Part shown: piece by piece, positions 8,763 through 16,832 of the stretch
Layout of the letters: each line of letters begins with the position of its first letter
How positions within the stretch are numbered: the stretch's first letter is position 1
Origin: Arcanobacterium sp.
Lineage (GTDB): Bacteria; Actinomycetota; Actinomycetes; Actinomycetales; Actinomycetaceae
Direction: 5' to 3'
Length of the DNA: 64,000 nucleotides
NCBI GenBank assembly: GCA_022778805.1
Contig: JALFSN010000008.1
Span: 62,001-126,000 of the forward strand
Notes under the pieces: model-generated
Databases searched by the model: none
What the model was told of the DNA's origin: nothing
The model's input: the letters and a program-made list of their open reading frames with translations, nothing else
Position numbers and translations under genes: made by a program

Positions 8763-10721
8763 ATGAACACTTCGAGGGAAACCACGACCTCCTCTTCCAC
8801 GCCATCTCGCGCTAGCGTTGCTCCTGTAGATCGCGTACCACCAGCTGGCAGACTTGCGCTTCTCTCGATCCAGCATGTGCTCGCCTTTTACGCCGGTGCC
8901 GTCATCGTTCCACTTCTGATTGCCAGCTCTCTCAAACTCGATCCGGTCACCACAATTCACCTCATCAATGCAGATCTGTTTACCTGCGGTATTGCCACGC
9001 TCATCCAATCCATCGGTATAACGAAGCACATTGGCGTGCGCCTGCCCGTGATTCAGGGCGTCACGACGACAGCCGTCGCCCCCATCATTGCTATCGGTCT
9101 CGCCGTCACTGACGGCAAGGGCGGTGTAGCTGGCTTACCCGCCATCTATGGCTCCATCATCGTGGCCGGACTTTTTACGTTCTTTGCTGCACCTTTCTTT
9201 GCCAAGCTGCTGCGCTTTTTCCCGAACGTCGTCACCGGCACAGTACTACTCGTGATGGGCACATCACTGCTCTCCGTCTCAGCCAACGACTTTATTAACT
9301 ACGCTCAAGGGGTGCCCCAAGCCCGCGACCTCGCCTATGGCTTCGGCACGCTCGTAGTCATCGTGCTCGTGCAGCGCTTCTTCAAAGGATTCATCGGCAC
9401 CATTGCCGTGCTCATCGGCCTCGTCGGCGGCACGGCCGTCGCTTATCTTCTCGGAGACGTGAACGGCGAAAAAGTGGCGGCGATAAGCAGCTCTGCTCCA
9501 ATCGGCATCACCACGCCTTTCTATTTCGGCATTCCAGCATTCACACTGACTGGCATCATCTCGATGATCATCGTGATGATTATTACGATGGTGGAAACGA
9601 CTGGCGACGTCTTTGCCGCTGGTGAAATCGTCGGCAAACGCATCACCAAAGACTCAATCACCGCTGCCATTCGCGCCGATGGTATCTCCACTCTTCTCGG
9701 CGGAGTGCTCAATTCTTTCCCGTACACCATGTTTGCCCAAAACGTCGGCTTAGTGCGTCTAACGGGCGTGAAATCACGCTGGGTAGCCACCGGAGCAGGA
9801 ATCATTATGATCGTGCTCGGATTGGTGCCAAAAGCAGGAGCCGTGGTCAATACCATTCCCGCGCCCGTTCTCGGCGGAGCTTCCCTGATCCTGTTCGCCA
9901 ATGTGGCCTGGGTGGGACTCCAAACAATCGCTAAAGCGGATCTGCGCGACGGGCGCAACGCCGTCATCGTCACGACGAGCCTCGGGTTGGCAATGCTCGT
10001 CACGTTCAAACCTGATGTCGCTCAAGTATTTCCATCCTGGGCGCAAGTTTTCTTCTCAGCAGGTATGGTCGTGGGATCGATCTGCGCAATTGTACTCAAT
10101 ATCCTGTTCTTCCATACAGGACGGGGACGCACGTCACGCATCGACGATGCAGCTGTAGCTCTCTCGGGCGGACGTCCCGTCTCGCTCAACGACGTCAATG
10201 ACATGAGCCGCGAGAGCTTCGTGGAAACCTTCAGCTCCCTTTTCAACCAGCAAAAGTGGCCGTTGGAAAACGCCTGGGAACAGCGTCCATTTTCGTCAGT
10301 GGCCGACGTACGGCTTGCACTGCAAAGTGCCGTCTTCATGGCCCAGCCAGAGCAGCAGCAGCGTTTAGTGGCAGATTATCCGTCTATGTATGAACTCATA
10401 ACCGCCGAAGATGCCTACGCCGCCACCATCTCTTCCGATTCCGGATCTCTCGCTCTCAGCAGCGCCACAGACGAAGATATTGCCCAGCTCAAAGATCTCT
10501 CTGAGCAGTATCTAGCCAAATTCACTATGCCTTACGTAGCGCGACTCATGCCGCATGATTCCATACAAGACATCATCGACACCGGCGCCCGACGGCTCTC
10601 CAATTCAGCGCAGCAAGAGCGCCTTATTGCACTCACGGAAGTGGTGGAAATCGCCAATGAGCGGCTCGACATTTTGCTGCGTGAGGCCAACCCTATTCGG
10701 CGCGAGTGGCAGGTGGACTGA
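8763..10721 (+). CDS. NCS2 purine (xanthine/urate-type) permease fused to a degenerate UraD (OHCU decarboxylase)-like domain
   Basis: Residues about 35-450 of 652 are a nucleobase-cation symporter-2. The segment SIQHVLAFYAG matches the first-helix QH motif, and AQNVGLVRLTGVKSR matches the purine-subfamily signature QNxGxxxxTxxxSR, so xanthine or urate uptake is likelier than uracil. Residues about 473-650 resemble 2-oxo-4-hydroxy-4-carboxy-5-ureidoimidazoline decarboxylase: WEQRPFSSV, YLAKFTMPYV, RRLSNSAQQER and IANERLDILL follow its consensus in order. The catalytic His of the usual HPDLG motif is Tyr (DYPSM), and the EQxxAGL motif is missing, so this domain is probably not catalytic. The start ATG is at 8763; upstream codons back to 8682 look non-homologous. 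Confidence 0.9.
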   Translation: MNTSRETTTSSSTPSRASVAPVDRVPPAGRLALLSIQHVLAFYAGAVIVPLLIASSLKLDPVTTIHLINADLFTCGIATLIQSIGITKHIGVRLPVIQGVTTTAVAPIIAIGLAVTDGKGGVAGLPAIYGSIIVAGLFTFFAAPFFAKLLRFFPNVVTGTVLLVMGTSLLSVSANDFINYAQGVPQARDLAYGFGTLVVIVLVQRFFKGFIGTIAVLIGLVGGTAVAYLLGDVNGEKVAAISSSAPIGITTPFYFGIPAFTLTGIISMIIVMIITMVETTGDVFAAGEIVGKRITKDSITAAIRADGISTLLGGVLNSFPYTMFAQNVGLVRLTGVKSRWVATGAGIIMIVLGLVPKAGAVVNTIPAPVLGGASLILFANVAWVGLQTIAKADLRDGRNAVIVTTSLGLAMLVTFKPDVAQVFPSWAQVFFSAGMVVGSICAIVLNILFFHTGRGRTSRIDDAAVALSGGRPVSLNDVNDMSRESFVETFSSLFNQQKWPLENAWEQRPFSSVADVRLALQSAVFMAQPEQQQRLVADYPSMYELITAEDAYAATISSDSGSLALSSATDEDIAQLKDLSEQYLAKFTMPYVARLMPHDSIQDIIDTGARRLSNSAQQERLIALTEVVEIANERLDILLREANPIRREWQVD

Positions 10722-10743
10722 CCCCTCTGTGCCGACCCCAGCC

Positions 10744-10790
10744 AGCCTGATGCCCTGTCACGGGGCATCAGGCTACACATTTTCTTACGC
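10744..10790 (+). terminator. Rho-independent terminator after the permease gene
   Basis: A 12-bp perfect stem (AGCCTGATGCCC and its complement) with a 7-base loop spans 10744-10774. It is followed by the T-rich run ACACATTTTCTT and lies 23 bases past the permease stop. Confidence 0.85.
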
Positions 10791-10806
10791 GGTTGCCACG
10801 CGGCCG

Positions 10807-11103
10807 TCACACGGCTGTCGGGTTGTATTCGTAACTAAGCTCGTAAAGTTTATCGGCGGCAATATCAACCTGTCCGTCATTCCAGGTGAGCACACCGCGA
10901 TCAATTCGGGCGCTAGCCCATATTTCCCCATCGCACAGATCTGCGAATGCGGGATAAGCAGTGAGGTTCACGCAGTCAAGTACCCTCTTCTCACCCGTTG
11001 AGAACGTCACAAGCATTGTGAAATTATCCAGTAGCTTTATGGCTTTCACACGCATATCTGCAGTAGGCTCACTCGCATACATAATCCCGTTAAGCTCAAA
11101 CAT
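10807..11103 (-). CDS. DUF2442 domain protein
   Basis: This 98-residue protein has the DUF2442 pattern: KAIKLLDNFTMLVTFSTGEKRVLD, then AFADLCDGEIWASARID, then VLTWNDGQVDIAADKLYEL. The ATG at 11103 is preceded by GAGGTGAT, which overlaps the stop of the upstream DUF4160 gene, so the two are translationally coupled. Pairs of DUF4160 and DUF2442 recur widely in bacteria and have been proposed as toxin-antitoxin-like modules; the biochemistry is not settled. The family call is good; function unknown. Confidence 0.85.
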   Translation of the reverse strand: MFELNGIMYASEPTADMRVKAIKLLDNFTMLVTFSTGEKRVLDCVNLTAYPAFADLCDGEIWASARIDRGVLTWNDGQVDIAADKLYELSYEYNPTAV

Positions 11104-11113
11104 TTATATCACC

Positions 11114-11380
11114 TCAGCTCAATGGTGCAATTTTGCCAAACTCCTTGCCAGCCACTGCATTGTTCCAAGCTGTATACAACTCATCTTCGTGCAGTACTAA
11201 CCATGCCTGAATGAGACGGAACTGCTTTGTAGGAAGTGCCCCCGCTAGCAGTTCCCCATCTACACCGACTGAAGCCTCATAGTCACCATAATATACGTGC
11301 ACATGAGGTTTACTATGTCTGCCATTATCAAAGTAGATCAGCTTTACTACTAGCTCATAAAAGCGGGCTAACTCAGGTAT
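11114..11380 (-). CDS. DUF4160 domain protein, apparently with an ATA (or ATT) start codon
   Basis: The core matches DUF4160: PELARFYELVVKLIYFDN, then HSKPHVHVYYGDYEASV, then LPTKQFRLIQAWLVLHEDEL. Family members typically begin MPxISRFYG, but here the Met position is an ATA at 11380, with ATT just before it. The strong ribosome site AGGGGAGG ends 8 bases before ATA and 5 before ATT. No ATG or GTG sits at a useful distance; the frame extends to a TTG at 11413, but then the ribosome site would fall inside the gene. Either a rare start codon is used or the start has been lost by mutation. It precedes the DUF2442 gene by 10 bases. Confidence 0.8.
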   Translation of the reverse strand: MPELARFYELVVKLIYFDNGRHSKPHVHVYYGDYEASVGVDGELLAGALPTKQFRLIQAWLVLHEDELYTAWNNAVAGKEFGKIAPLS

Positions 11381-11529
11381 AATCAGCTCCTCCCCTAGAG
11401 ACACTCTGCACAAACGAGTTCACTAGCCCAGAGCCTGAAAGGTCTAAATAAAGACGCTCTATAGTGCCCCTATAAGGAGAACAATACTCAGCCTTTACAC
11501 CGACCGACTAGCTGTGCGTCTTGCAGCCG

Positions 11530-12207
11530 CTACGCTCCGACAGCCGTGGGATCGCTCACCGGAGGAAGCGTACTCCATGGGAAGTTGATCCATTTCTCCG
11601 TACGTTTCCACACGTAGTCAGGCACGATAATTGAACGACTCTTGTGATAGATTGTGGCACAGCGCGCTTCGGCTACCGTGACGGGCGTCCCTCCATCAGG
11701 CTGCGGGATTCCCATGTTGCGAATCATATCCATCACCAGCTGAAGAGTTTTACCGGAGTCAGCAACGTCGTCGATCACCAGCACTTTTTTACCTTCAAGC
11801 ACGGAGGTGTCCATCAACGGCGGAATGAGCATCGGAGCGTCAAGCGTCTGTGCGATATCAGTGTAGAACTCCACATTCATGGCTCCGATTGATTTCACTC
11901 CCAACGCGTACGAGATTGCTCCCGCCGGTAGGAGTCCGCCGCGGGCAATTGCGACAATCAGATCCGGCATCCAGCCCGAATCCCAAATTTCTTGGGCAAT
12001 CTCGCGCGTTGCATCGCCAAATGTCTGCCAACTGAGCACTTCCCGCTGCTCTGCCGGAGGGACAGCTAGGGGTGCGTCAGTCTCAGATTCAGGCAGTACG
12101 TGAGCAGCAGCTGCCTTCGCTTCAGCATCAGCTACCGCCGAGCCAGTTACCGCCCGCGAGTTTCGTGTACGTCCATGATCTGCATATTCATTCACGTCAT
12201 CGGCCAT
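11530..12207 (-). CDS. Phosphoribosyltransferase, probably purine salvage (xanthine/hypoxanthine-type)
   Basis: The type I PRTase fold is shown by the PRPP-binding loop KVLVIDDVADSGKTL near residue 145 and by the diphosphate-binding block VAIARGGLLPAGAIS near residue 85. These match the Gpt-like/COG2236 branch more than pyrimidine PRTases. The first 55 residues are a hydrophilic Ala/Glu-rich extension. Start choice is unclear: GTG at 12213 or ATG at 12207, neither with a good ribosome site. Its place between two nucleobase permeases and purU supports salvage of a purine base; the exact substrate is not readable. Confidence 0.85.
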   Translation of the reverse strand: MADDVNEYADHGRTRNSRAVTGSAVADAEAKAAAAHVLPESETDAPLAVPPAEQREVLSWQTFGDATREIAQEIWDSGWMPDLIVAIARGGLLPAGAISYALGVKSIGAMNVEFYTDIAQTLDAPMLIPPLMDTSVLEGKKVLVIDDVADSGKTLQLVMDMIRNMGIPQPDGGTPVTVAEARCATIYHKSRSIIVPDYVWKRTEKWINFPWSTLPPVSDPTAVGA

Positions 12208-12316
12208 ATGCACAGCATACGCGATTCAATAATGTGCTGCAGGACACTCGCCATGAGAATAATCACGAGGCACTCTAATAAGCGCCGAACACCCCCTGCA
12301 CGCTATTGTGGAGTGC

Positions 12317-13162
12317 ATGAATGACGATATTGTGCTCACCGTTTCTTGCCCTGATAAACCTGGCATTAGCTACGCCATCACGGGATTGCTCGCCAACGTG
12401 GGCGGCAACATTCTCGAATCGCAGCAGTTTAATGACGCCGAGAGCGGACTTTTCTTCGTGCGCATTAGAGCGTTCGTGCCTGGCGGACGAGAGACGATTC
12501 AGGCTGCATTCGCTCAACTGGCGCACAACTTTTCTATGCACTATACGATTGCTGAAACGCAAGCGCACATGCGCACTCTCATTATGGTGAGCAAAGAGCC
12601 GCATTGTCTGAGCGATTTACTGAGCAAACACCGTGAAGGTCGGCTGCCGATTGAGGTGACGGCGGTGGTGAGCAACCATGAGGAGCTGCGCCCGCTCGCA
12701 GAGTTTTATGGCGTTCCTTTCCATCACATCCCCATCAGTGCACAGACCAAGGAACAGGCCGAGGCCGAACTCATGCGCATTGTCGATGATACTCACACCG
12801 AGTTGGTCGTGCTCGCCCGCTATATGCAGATTCTCTCACCCGCACTCACGGAGCGCATGGCTGGAAATATTATCAATATCCACCATTCATTCTTGCCTAG
12901 CTTCAAGGGTGCTCGTCCCTACGATCAGGCACATCAGCGAGGCGTGAAACTCATCGGCGCCACCGCACACTACGTGAATGCCGATTTGGATGAAGGGCCC
13001 ATTATTGAGCAAGATGTCACGCGCGTGAGCCACTCTGAGACCCCAGCACAGCTGCGAGCCAAAGGGGCTGAAGTGGAGCGGATTGTGCTCTCACGTGCCG
13101 TGCTGTGGCACGTCGAGCATCGCATCTTACTCAATGGCACCCGCACTGTGGTGTTTAGCTAA
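12317..13162 (+). CDS. purU: Formyltetrahydrofolate deformylase
   Basis: PurU hydrolyses 10-formyl-tetrahydrofolate to formate and tetrahydrofolate. Residues 1-80 are an ACT domain (VSCPDKPGISYAITGLLANVGG). The rest is the glycinamide-formyltransferase-like fold with INIHHSFLPSFKGARPYDQA (catalytic Asn and His) and ATAHYVNADLDEGPII (catalytic Asp). Length of 281 residues is typical. The ATG at 12317 has GGAG just upstream with short spacing; an in-frame GTG lies at 12308. PurU balances the folate pool set by glyA-folD and can supply formate to a PurT-type enzyme, relevant because purN is absent from its usual place by purH. Confidence 0.95.
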   Translation: MNDDIVLTVSCPDKPGISYAITGLLANVGGNILESQQFNDAESGLFFVRIRAFVPGGRETIQAAFAQLAHNFSMHYTIAETQAHMRTLIMVSKEPHCLSDLLSKHREGRLPIEVTAVVSNHEELRPLAEFYGVPFHHIPISAQTKEQAEAELMRIVDDTHTELVVLARYMQILSPALTERMAGNIINIHHSFLPSFKGARPYDQAHQRGVKLIGATAHYVNADLDEGPIIEQDVTRVSHSETPAQLRAKGAEVERIVLSRAVLWHVEHRILLNGTRTVVFS

Positions 13163-13260
13163 TGGTCAGCTGATGGGGCGTTGGGCTGGCAGTTTTATCT
13201 CTCACTCATGACCTCTCACTCACGCGCACCGCATGTTTACCTTTTAGTCATGCGTACTAG

Positions 13261-14613
13261 TTATGCGTCTTGCACGCGCCGCGCGATTTCAGCGAGTAAC
13301 GCCGACACTCCCGCCGTCAGCTGCTGCGGTTCAAGCAGCAATGAGATATTCACGAAACCAGGAATGGGCATATCGAAGAAATATCCTGGCTGCACCGTCA
13401 CCGCTGGAGCAAGGCTCCCTGCAAGGGAAGATTCCGCCGAGCCACCTACCTCCTGACTCTCCCCAGCTCCACGAATCAACGCCGTCACTAATGCATTTTC
13501 ATCAACCGTAGCTGGGAAACGCACGAGTGCATTCCACCCTCCCTCAGGGGTGATGACACTGGTGACGCCGGTCGGATCAGCTGCCACCAATTTCTGCAAC
13601 AGCGCTAAATTTTCATGGCAACGCTCCTGCACGCGGCGTCGTTGCCGTGGTACCTCCGCCAGCAGCGCCGGTAACTGAGTGCTGATAATATCACTCATCG
13701 GCAAAAATGCATCGGCAATAGCATCAAGCCGGAGCTGCGCCGCGCGCACTATTTCATGAGGCCCGCTCACGTATATCCATGCCACTTTTGCCCCTGGCGC
13801 CCCAAGATTCTTTGAAAGACCATCGAGCCCGAAGGTGAGCAAGCGGCGTTCTCCCGCCAGCTGTACTCGCCGCAAAGCGCAAGCAGCGGTGACGACACGC
13901 TGCTCTCCGCCTGCATCGCCAGCAGCCTTATCACCACTAGCAGCATCAGCTGGCGTGCCCGCTAGCGGGTATCCCCAAAATACTTCGTCTGCAATGAGTG
14001 GCAGCGAAAACCGCGAGCACACGTCCACGAGCCGTTCACGCTCATCCGCATGTATATATGCACCTGTGGGATTTCCAGGGTTAATGACGACGATTGCTTT
14101 GACACGGCAGTGCGCCGCCCGATCCGCTATCAGCAGCTCTTCTATGTGTGCCACGTCAATAGCCCAGCGTTCATGCATGGCTAAGCGATAGTAGCGCACA
14201 TGTACGTTCTCCAATGCGGCAATCTGCTCAACGAGCGGATAGCCAGGAGCTGGAGCAAGTATCACATCGCCTGAATCGCACAGGAGTTTGAACAGCCAGC
14301 TGTAGGCCTGGGATGTGGAGCTTAGCAGATAGAGCTGCTCTGGATCGGGCGCTGGCACCGCCCACCACGTACCGATGGCATCGGCCAGCGCACGCCGGTC
14401 AGCCAGCGCTCCACGCGGATTGGCGTCATAGCGCATCGGCAGTGAGGCGGGAGCCAAGCCGGTGTGCGTCGGATTAGAATCGCTCAAATGCAGCAACGGA
14501 GTACCCGTCGCTCGCATTGCGGCTTCGGCGCGTGCCACCGCATTGGGAGCGGCTATTGCCGATGAGCTCCGAAGTGAAAAACTGTATCCACTCATGTGCT
14601 TATGTACGCTCAT
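13261..14613 (-). CDS. PLP-dependent aminotransferase, class I/II
   Basis: Fold-type I aminotransferase features are visible: PGYPLVEQIAALENV, the VINPGNPTGAYIHADER block, LIADEVFWGYPL, and the Schiff-base lysine in DGLSKNLGAPGAKVAW. An Ala/Gly/Asp-rich insertion (ASGDKAAGDAGGEQ) separates the last two blocks. The frame runs back to 14811, but homology-like sequence begins near MSGYSFSLRSS. ATG codons at 14613 and 14595 are both possible; 14613 has GGAAC upstream. The amino donor and acceptor cannot be told from sequence. It follows uraA with the same orientation. Confidence 0.85.
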   Translation of the reverse strand: MSVHKHMSGYSFSLRSSSAIAAPNAVARAEAAMRATGTPLLHLSDSNPTHTGLAPASLPMRYDANPRGALADRRALADAIGTWWAVPAPDPEQLYLLSSTSQAYSWLFKLLCDSGDVILAPAPGYPLVEQIAALENVHVRYYRLAMHERWAIDVAHIEELLIADRAAHCRVKAIVVINPGNPTGAYIHADERERLVDVCSRFSLPLIADEVFWGYPLAGTPADAASGDKAAGDAGGEQRVVTAACALRRVQLAGERRLLTFGLDGLSKNLGAPGAKVAWIYVSGPHEIVRAAQLRLDAIADAFLPMSDIISTQLPALLAEVPRQRRRVQERCHENLALLQKLVAADPTGVTSVITPEGGWNALVRFPATVDENALVTALIRGAGESQEVGGSAESSLAGSLAPAVTVQPGYFFDMPIPGFVNISLLLEPQQLTAGVSALLAEIARRVQDA

Positions 14614-14862
14614 ACGTCTTGTTCCACTGTGCTCGATACCTATGGACTCTACACTTATAGGGCTATCCCTCTCGCGGTCTCCTCCGCAATCTGCCAGCAT
14701 ACTGTGCCGCCTCGCAGCGCTTACTGAGAAACTCGCAGTATCTACTGGGACAATCATGCTGGGCACACCACAGCTAGCATATTCGCAGGCGGGCAGAGCA
14801 GCATCTAGCAAAACTGCTATGCTACGCGGCAGACGGCATACTCGTAGGTGAGCAGAGCGACG

Positions 14863-16251
14863 TCACTTATGCCGCTGTGAATAAGCCACGCCTTGAAGTT
14901 CCGTTCCTGCAGGAGCAGAAGCAGGAGAGGCCTGCTCCAGATTCGTGCCACGCCATGTAGAGATCCACCGCATGAGGTGATAGACGATGATTGCACCAAA
15001 AGATCCCAGCGCGATTCCCTCAAATGTCGCCCCGCCAGCGACCAGCGTGTAGTTGGCAATAGCCATGACCATCGCCACAGCCGCAGTATTGAGATTGACC
15101 GGATCGGAGAAGTCCACCCGATTTTGCACCCAGATACGCACCCCGAGCATTCCGATCATGCCGTAGAGCACAGTGGCTGCCCCACCGAGCACCCCTGCCG
15201 GAATGGTGGCGATGGCAGCGCCGAATTTTGGCAGCATCGACAGGGCGAGCGCCCCGATGGCAGCCACAATATATGCCGCTGTGGAATAGACGCGAGTGGC
15301 TGCCATCACGCCGATATTTTCAGCGTATGTGGTGGTGCCCGAACCGCCACCACATCCGGCGATGGCCGTGGCAATACCGTCCGAGAAAAGCGCTCGCCCT
15401 GTGAGCTCGTCGAGATTTTGTCCCGTCATAGCCGACACCGATTTCACGTGGCCAATGTTTTCGGCAATCAGCACGAGTACCACTGGCAGGAATAAGCCGA
15501 GATACTTCGGATCAAAAGCGGGCGCGTGGAATGCTGGCAGGCCAACCACAGGGGCAGCTCCGATAGCGGCGAAATCCACCTCACCGCGAACGATGGCACA
15601 CACATAGCCGATTAATACCCCGATGAGAATGCTGAGGCGCCCAATAATCCCTTTGAAAAGCACCGTGATAAGCAGAATTGAAATAACCGTCACCGCCGCC
15701 GTCACTGGCGCCTGCTGCACGTTGTTCCAAGCGCTGGGCGCCAGGTTGAAGCCGATGAGTGAGACAATAGCCCCCGTGACGATCGGAGGCATCAGCCGAT
15801 CAATCCAGGCAGCACCAGCAAAATGCACGATAATGCCAATCACTGCGAGAAGCAGCCCCACGCTGATCACTCCCCCTTGGGCGAGTGCCTGCTTTGCTCC
15901 ATCGAGTGGCACGCCAGCTTGCGGATCATAGAGCGTGACAGCACCAATCGGAGCAATGAGCGCAAAACTCGAACCGAGGTATGACGGCAAGCGCCCCGCC
16001 GTCACCAAAATAAAGAGCAGGGTGCCAAATCCTGTGAAAAAGAGTGTGGTGGAGGGATCAAACCCCGTCAAGAGTGGCACTAAAAATGTGGCACCAAACA
16101 TCGCCACAATATGCTGAGCGCCAATTCCAATCGTGCGTGGCCAGCTGAGCCGCTCGTCCGGCATCACCACTTCACCCACAGAAATCGACTTTCCATCGCC
16201 GTGGAGCCGCCAACCGCGAAAACCGCGCTTTTCCCCTGATCGTTGTACCAT
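14863..16251 (-). CDS. uraA: Uracil permease, NCS2 family
   Basis: This 462-residue polytopic membrane protein carries the UraA-type signatures SYLGSSFALIAPIGA, LIAENIGHVKSV and GGSGTTTYAENIG. These distinguish uracil transporters from the xanthine/urate branch encoded at 8763. The N-terminal GWRLHGDGK segment is shared with actinobacterial homologues, which favours the ATG at 16251 (GGGAAG upstream) over the downstream MPDERLSW. The gene lies alone on the minus strand, back to back with the arginine operon across a 580-base spacer. Confidence 0.93.
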   Translation of the reverse strand: MVQRSGEKRGFRGWRLHGDGKSISVGEVVMPDERLSWPRTIGIGAQHIVAMFGATFLVPLLTGFDPSTTLFFTGFGTLLFILVTAGRLPSYLGSSFALIAPIGAVTLYDPQAGVPLDGAKQALAQGGVISVGLLLAVIGIIVHFAGAAWIDRLMPPIVTGAIVSLIGFNLAPSAWNNVQQAPVTAAVTVISILLITVLFKGIIGRLSILIGVLIGYVCAIVRGEVDFAAIGAAPVVGLPAFHAPAFDPKYLGLFLPVVLVLIAENIGHVKSVSAMTGQNLDELTGRALFSDGIATAIAGCGGGSGTTTYAENIGVMAATRVYSTAAYIVAAIGALALSMLPKFGAAIATIPAGVLGGAATVLYGMIGMLGVRIWVQNRVDFSDPVNLNTAAVAMVMAIANYTLVAGGATFEGIALGSFGAIIVYHLMRWISTWRGTNLEQASPASAPAGTELQGVAYSQRHK

Positions 16252-16483
16252 GTGCTTCCCATTCCGGATCCAACGCGCCACCTGCGCAGGTATCTACGCG
16301 ATGAGAAAATATTCACCCACGCGATATTAGCCACGCTGAACCTAAAAATAGTGATCCTACGAACCGTAGAAAGCACACACCGGCGTCATCTCCGGCTCAA
16401 TCTGTCGTTCCAACACTAGTGAAGCTACCGAACGATTCCAAATTCATGCCGATTATGAGACCCATCTCGCTCGCGGAGTTCCT

Positions 16484-16607
16484 GCGCGATACCGGATTTC
16501 TTGCGTGACGCCGAACTTTTGTGCGAGGCCGGAACCCTGCATGACGCCGAACTTCCTGTATGACGCCGAACTTCCTGCGTAGTGGCTTGCGTGACGCAGG
16601 AGTGTCT
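16484..16607. repeat. Imperfect 18-bp tandem repeats built around TGACGCCGAACTTCCTG
   Basis: Consecutive units read roughly YRTGACGCCGAACTTYCTG. Two near-identical copies start at about 16541 and 16559, and more diverged ones flank them at about 16503, 16521, 16577 and 16590. The best copy contains the dispersed 9-mer GTGACGCCG at 16505. No open frame fits the repeats, so they look non-coding. Confidence 0.6.
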
Positions 16608-16773
16608 ACATGAGCCAGACCTGCACATATTGGACGCGCACATACCAGAGCTGCATCAGCGCTAGTGTGGGACTGTGGTATCCGGCGCCATCATGGGACT
16701 GCGGTATCCACAGGTGCCACAGCACACACTTGTGCATCTACGTTTGACGGCGACGTGAGCGCCCGATATCGTA

Positions 16774-16809
16774 ATGAATAGTTATTCGTATTTGTGAATT
16801 ATTATTTAG
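16774..16809 (+). promoter_or_regulatory. Tandem ArgR boxes (arginine repressor operator)
   Basis: ATGAATAGTTATTCGT at 16774-16789 is close to the ARG-box consensus ATGAATAATTATTCAT. GTGAATTATTATTTAG at 16794-16809 is a weaker second box. Two boxes a few bases apart, 24 bases before the argC start, are the classical arrangement for hexameric ArgR repressing an arginine biosynthesis operon. An argR gene is not in the window. Confidence 0.85.
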
Positions 16810-16832
16810 GTGATTTTTCAGTGGAGGTTGAT

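Larger units (their letters stand above)
16252..16832. other. Intergenic region between uraA and argC
   Basis: About 580 bases without a gene. It holds an imperfect 18-bp tandem repeat (16484-16607) and the ArgR boxes that precede argC. Short frames here have no family resemblance. Confidence 0.6.
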
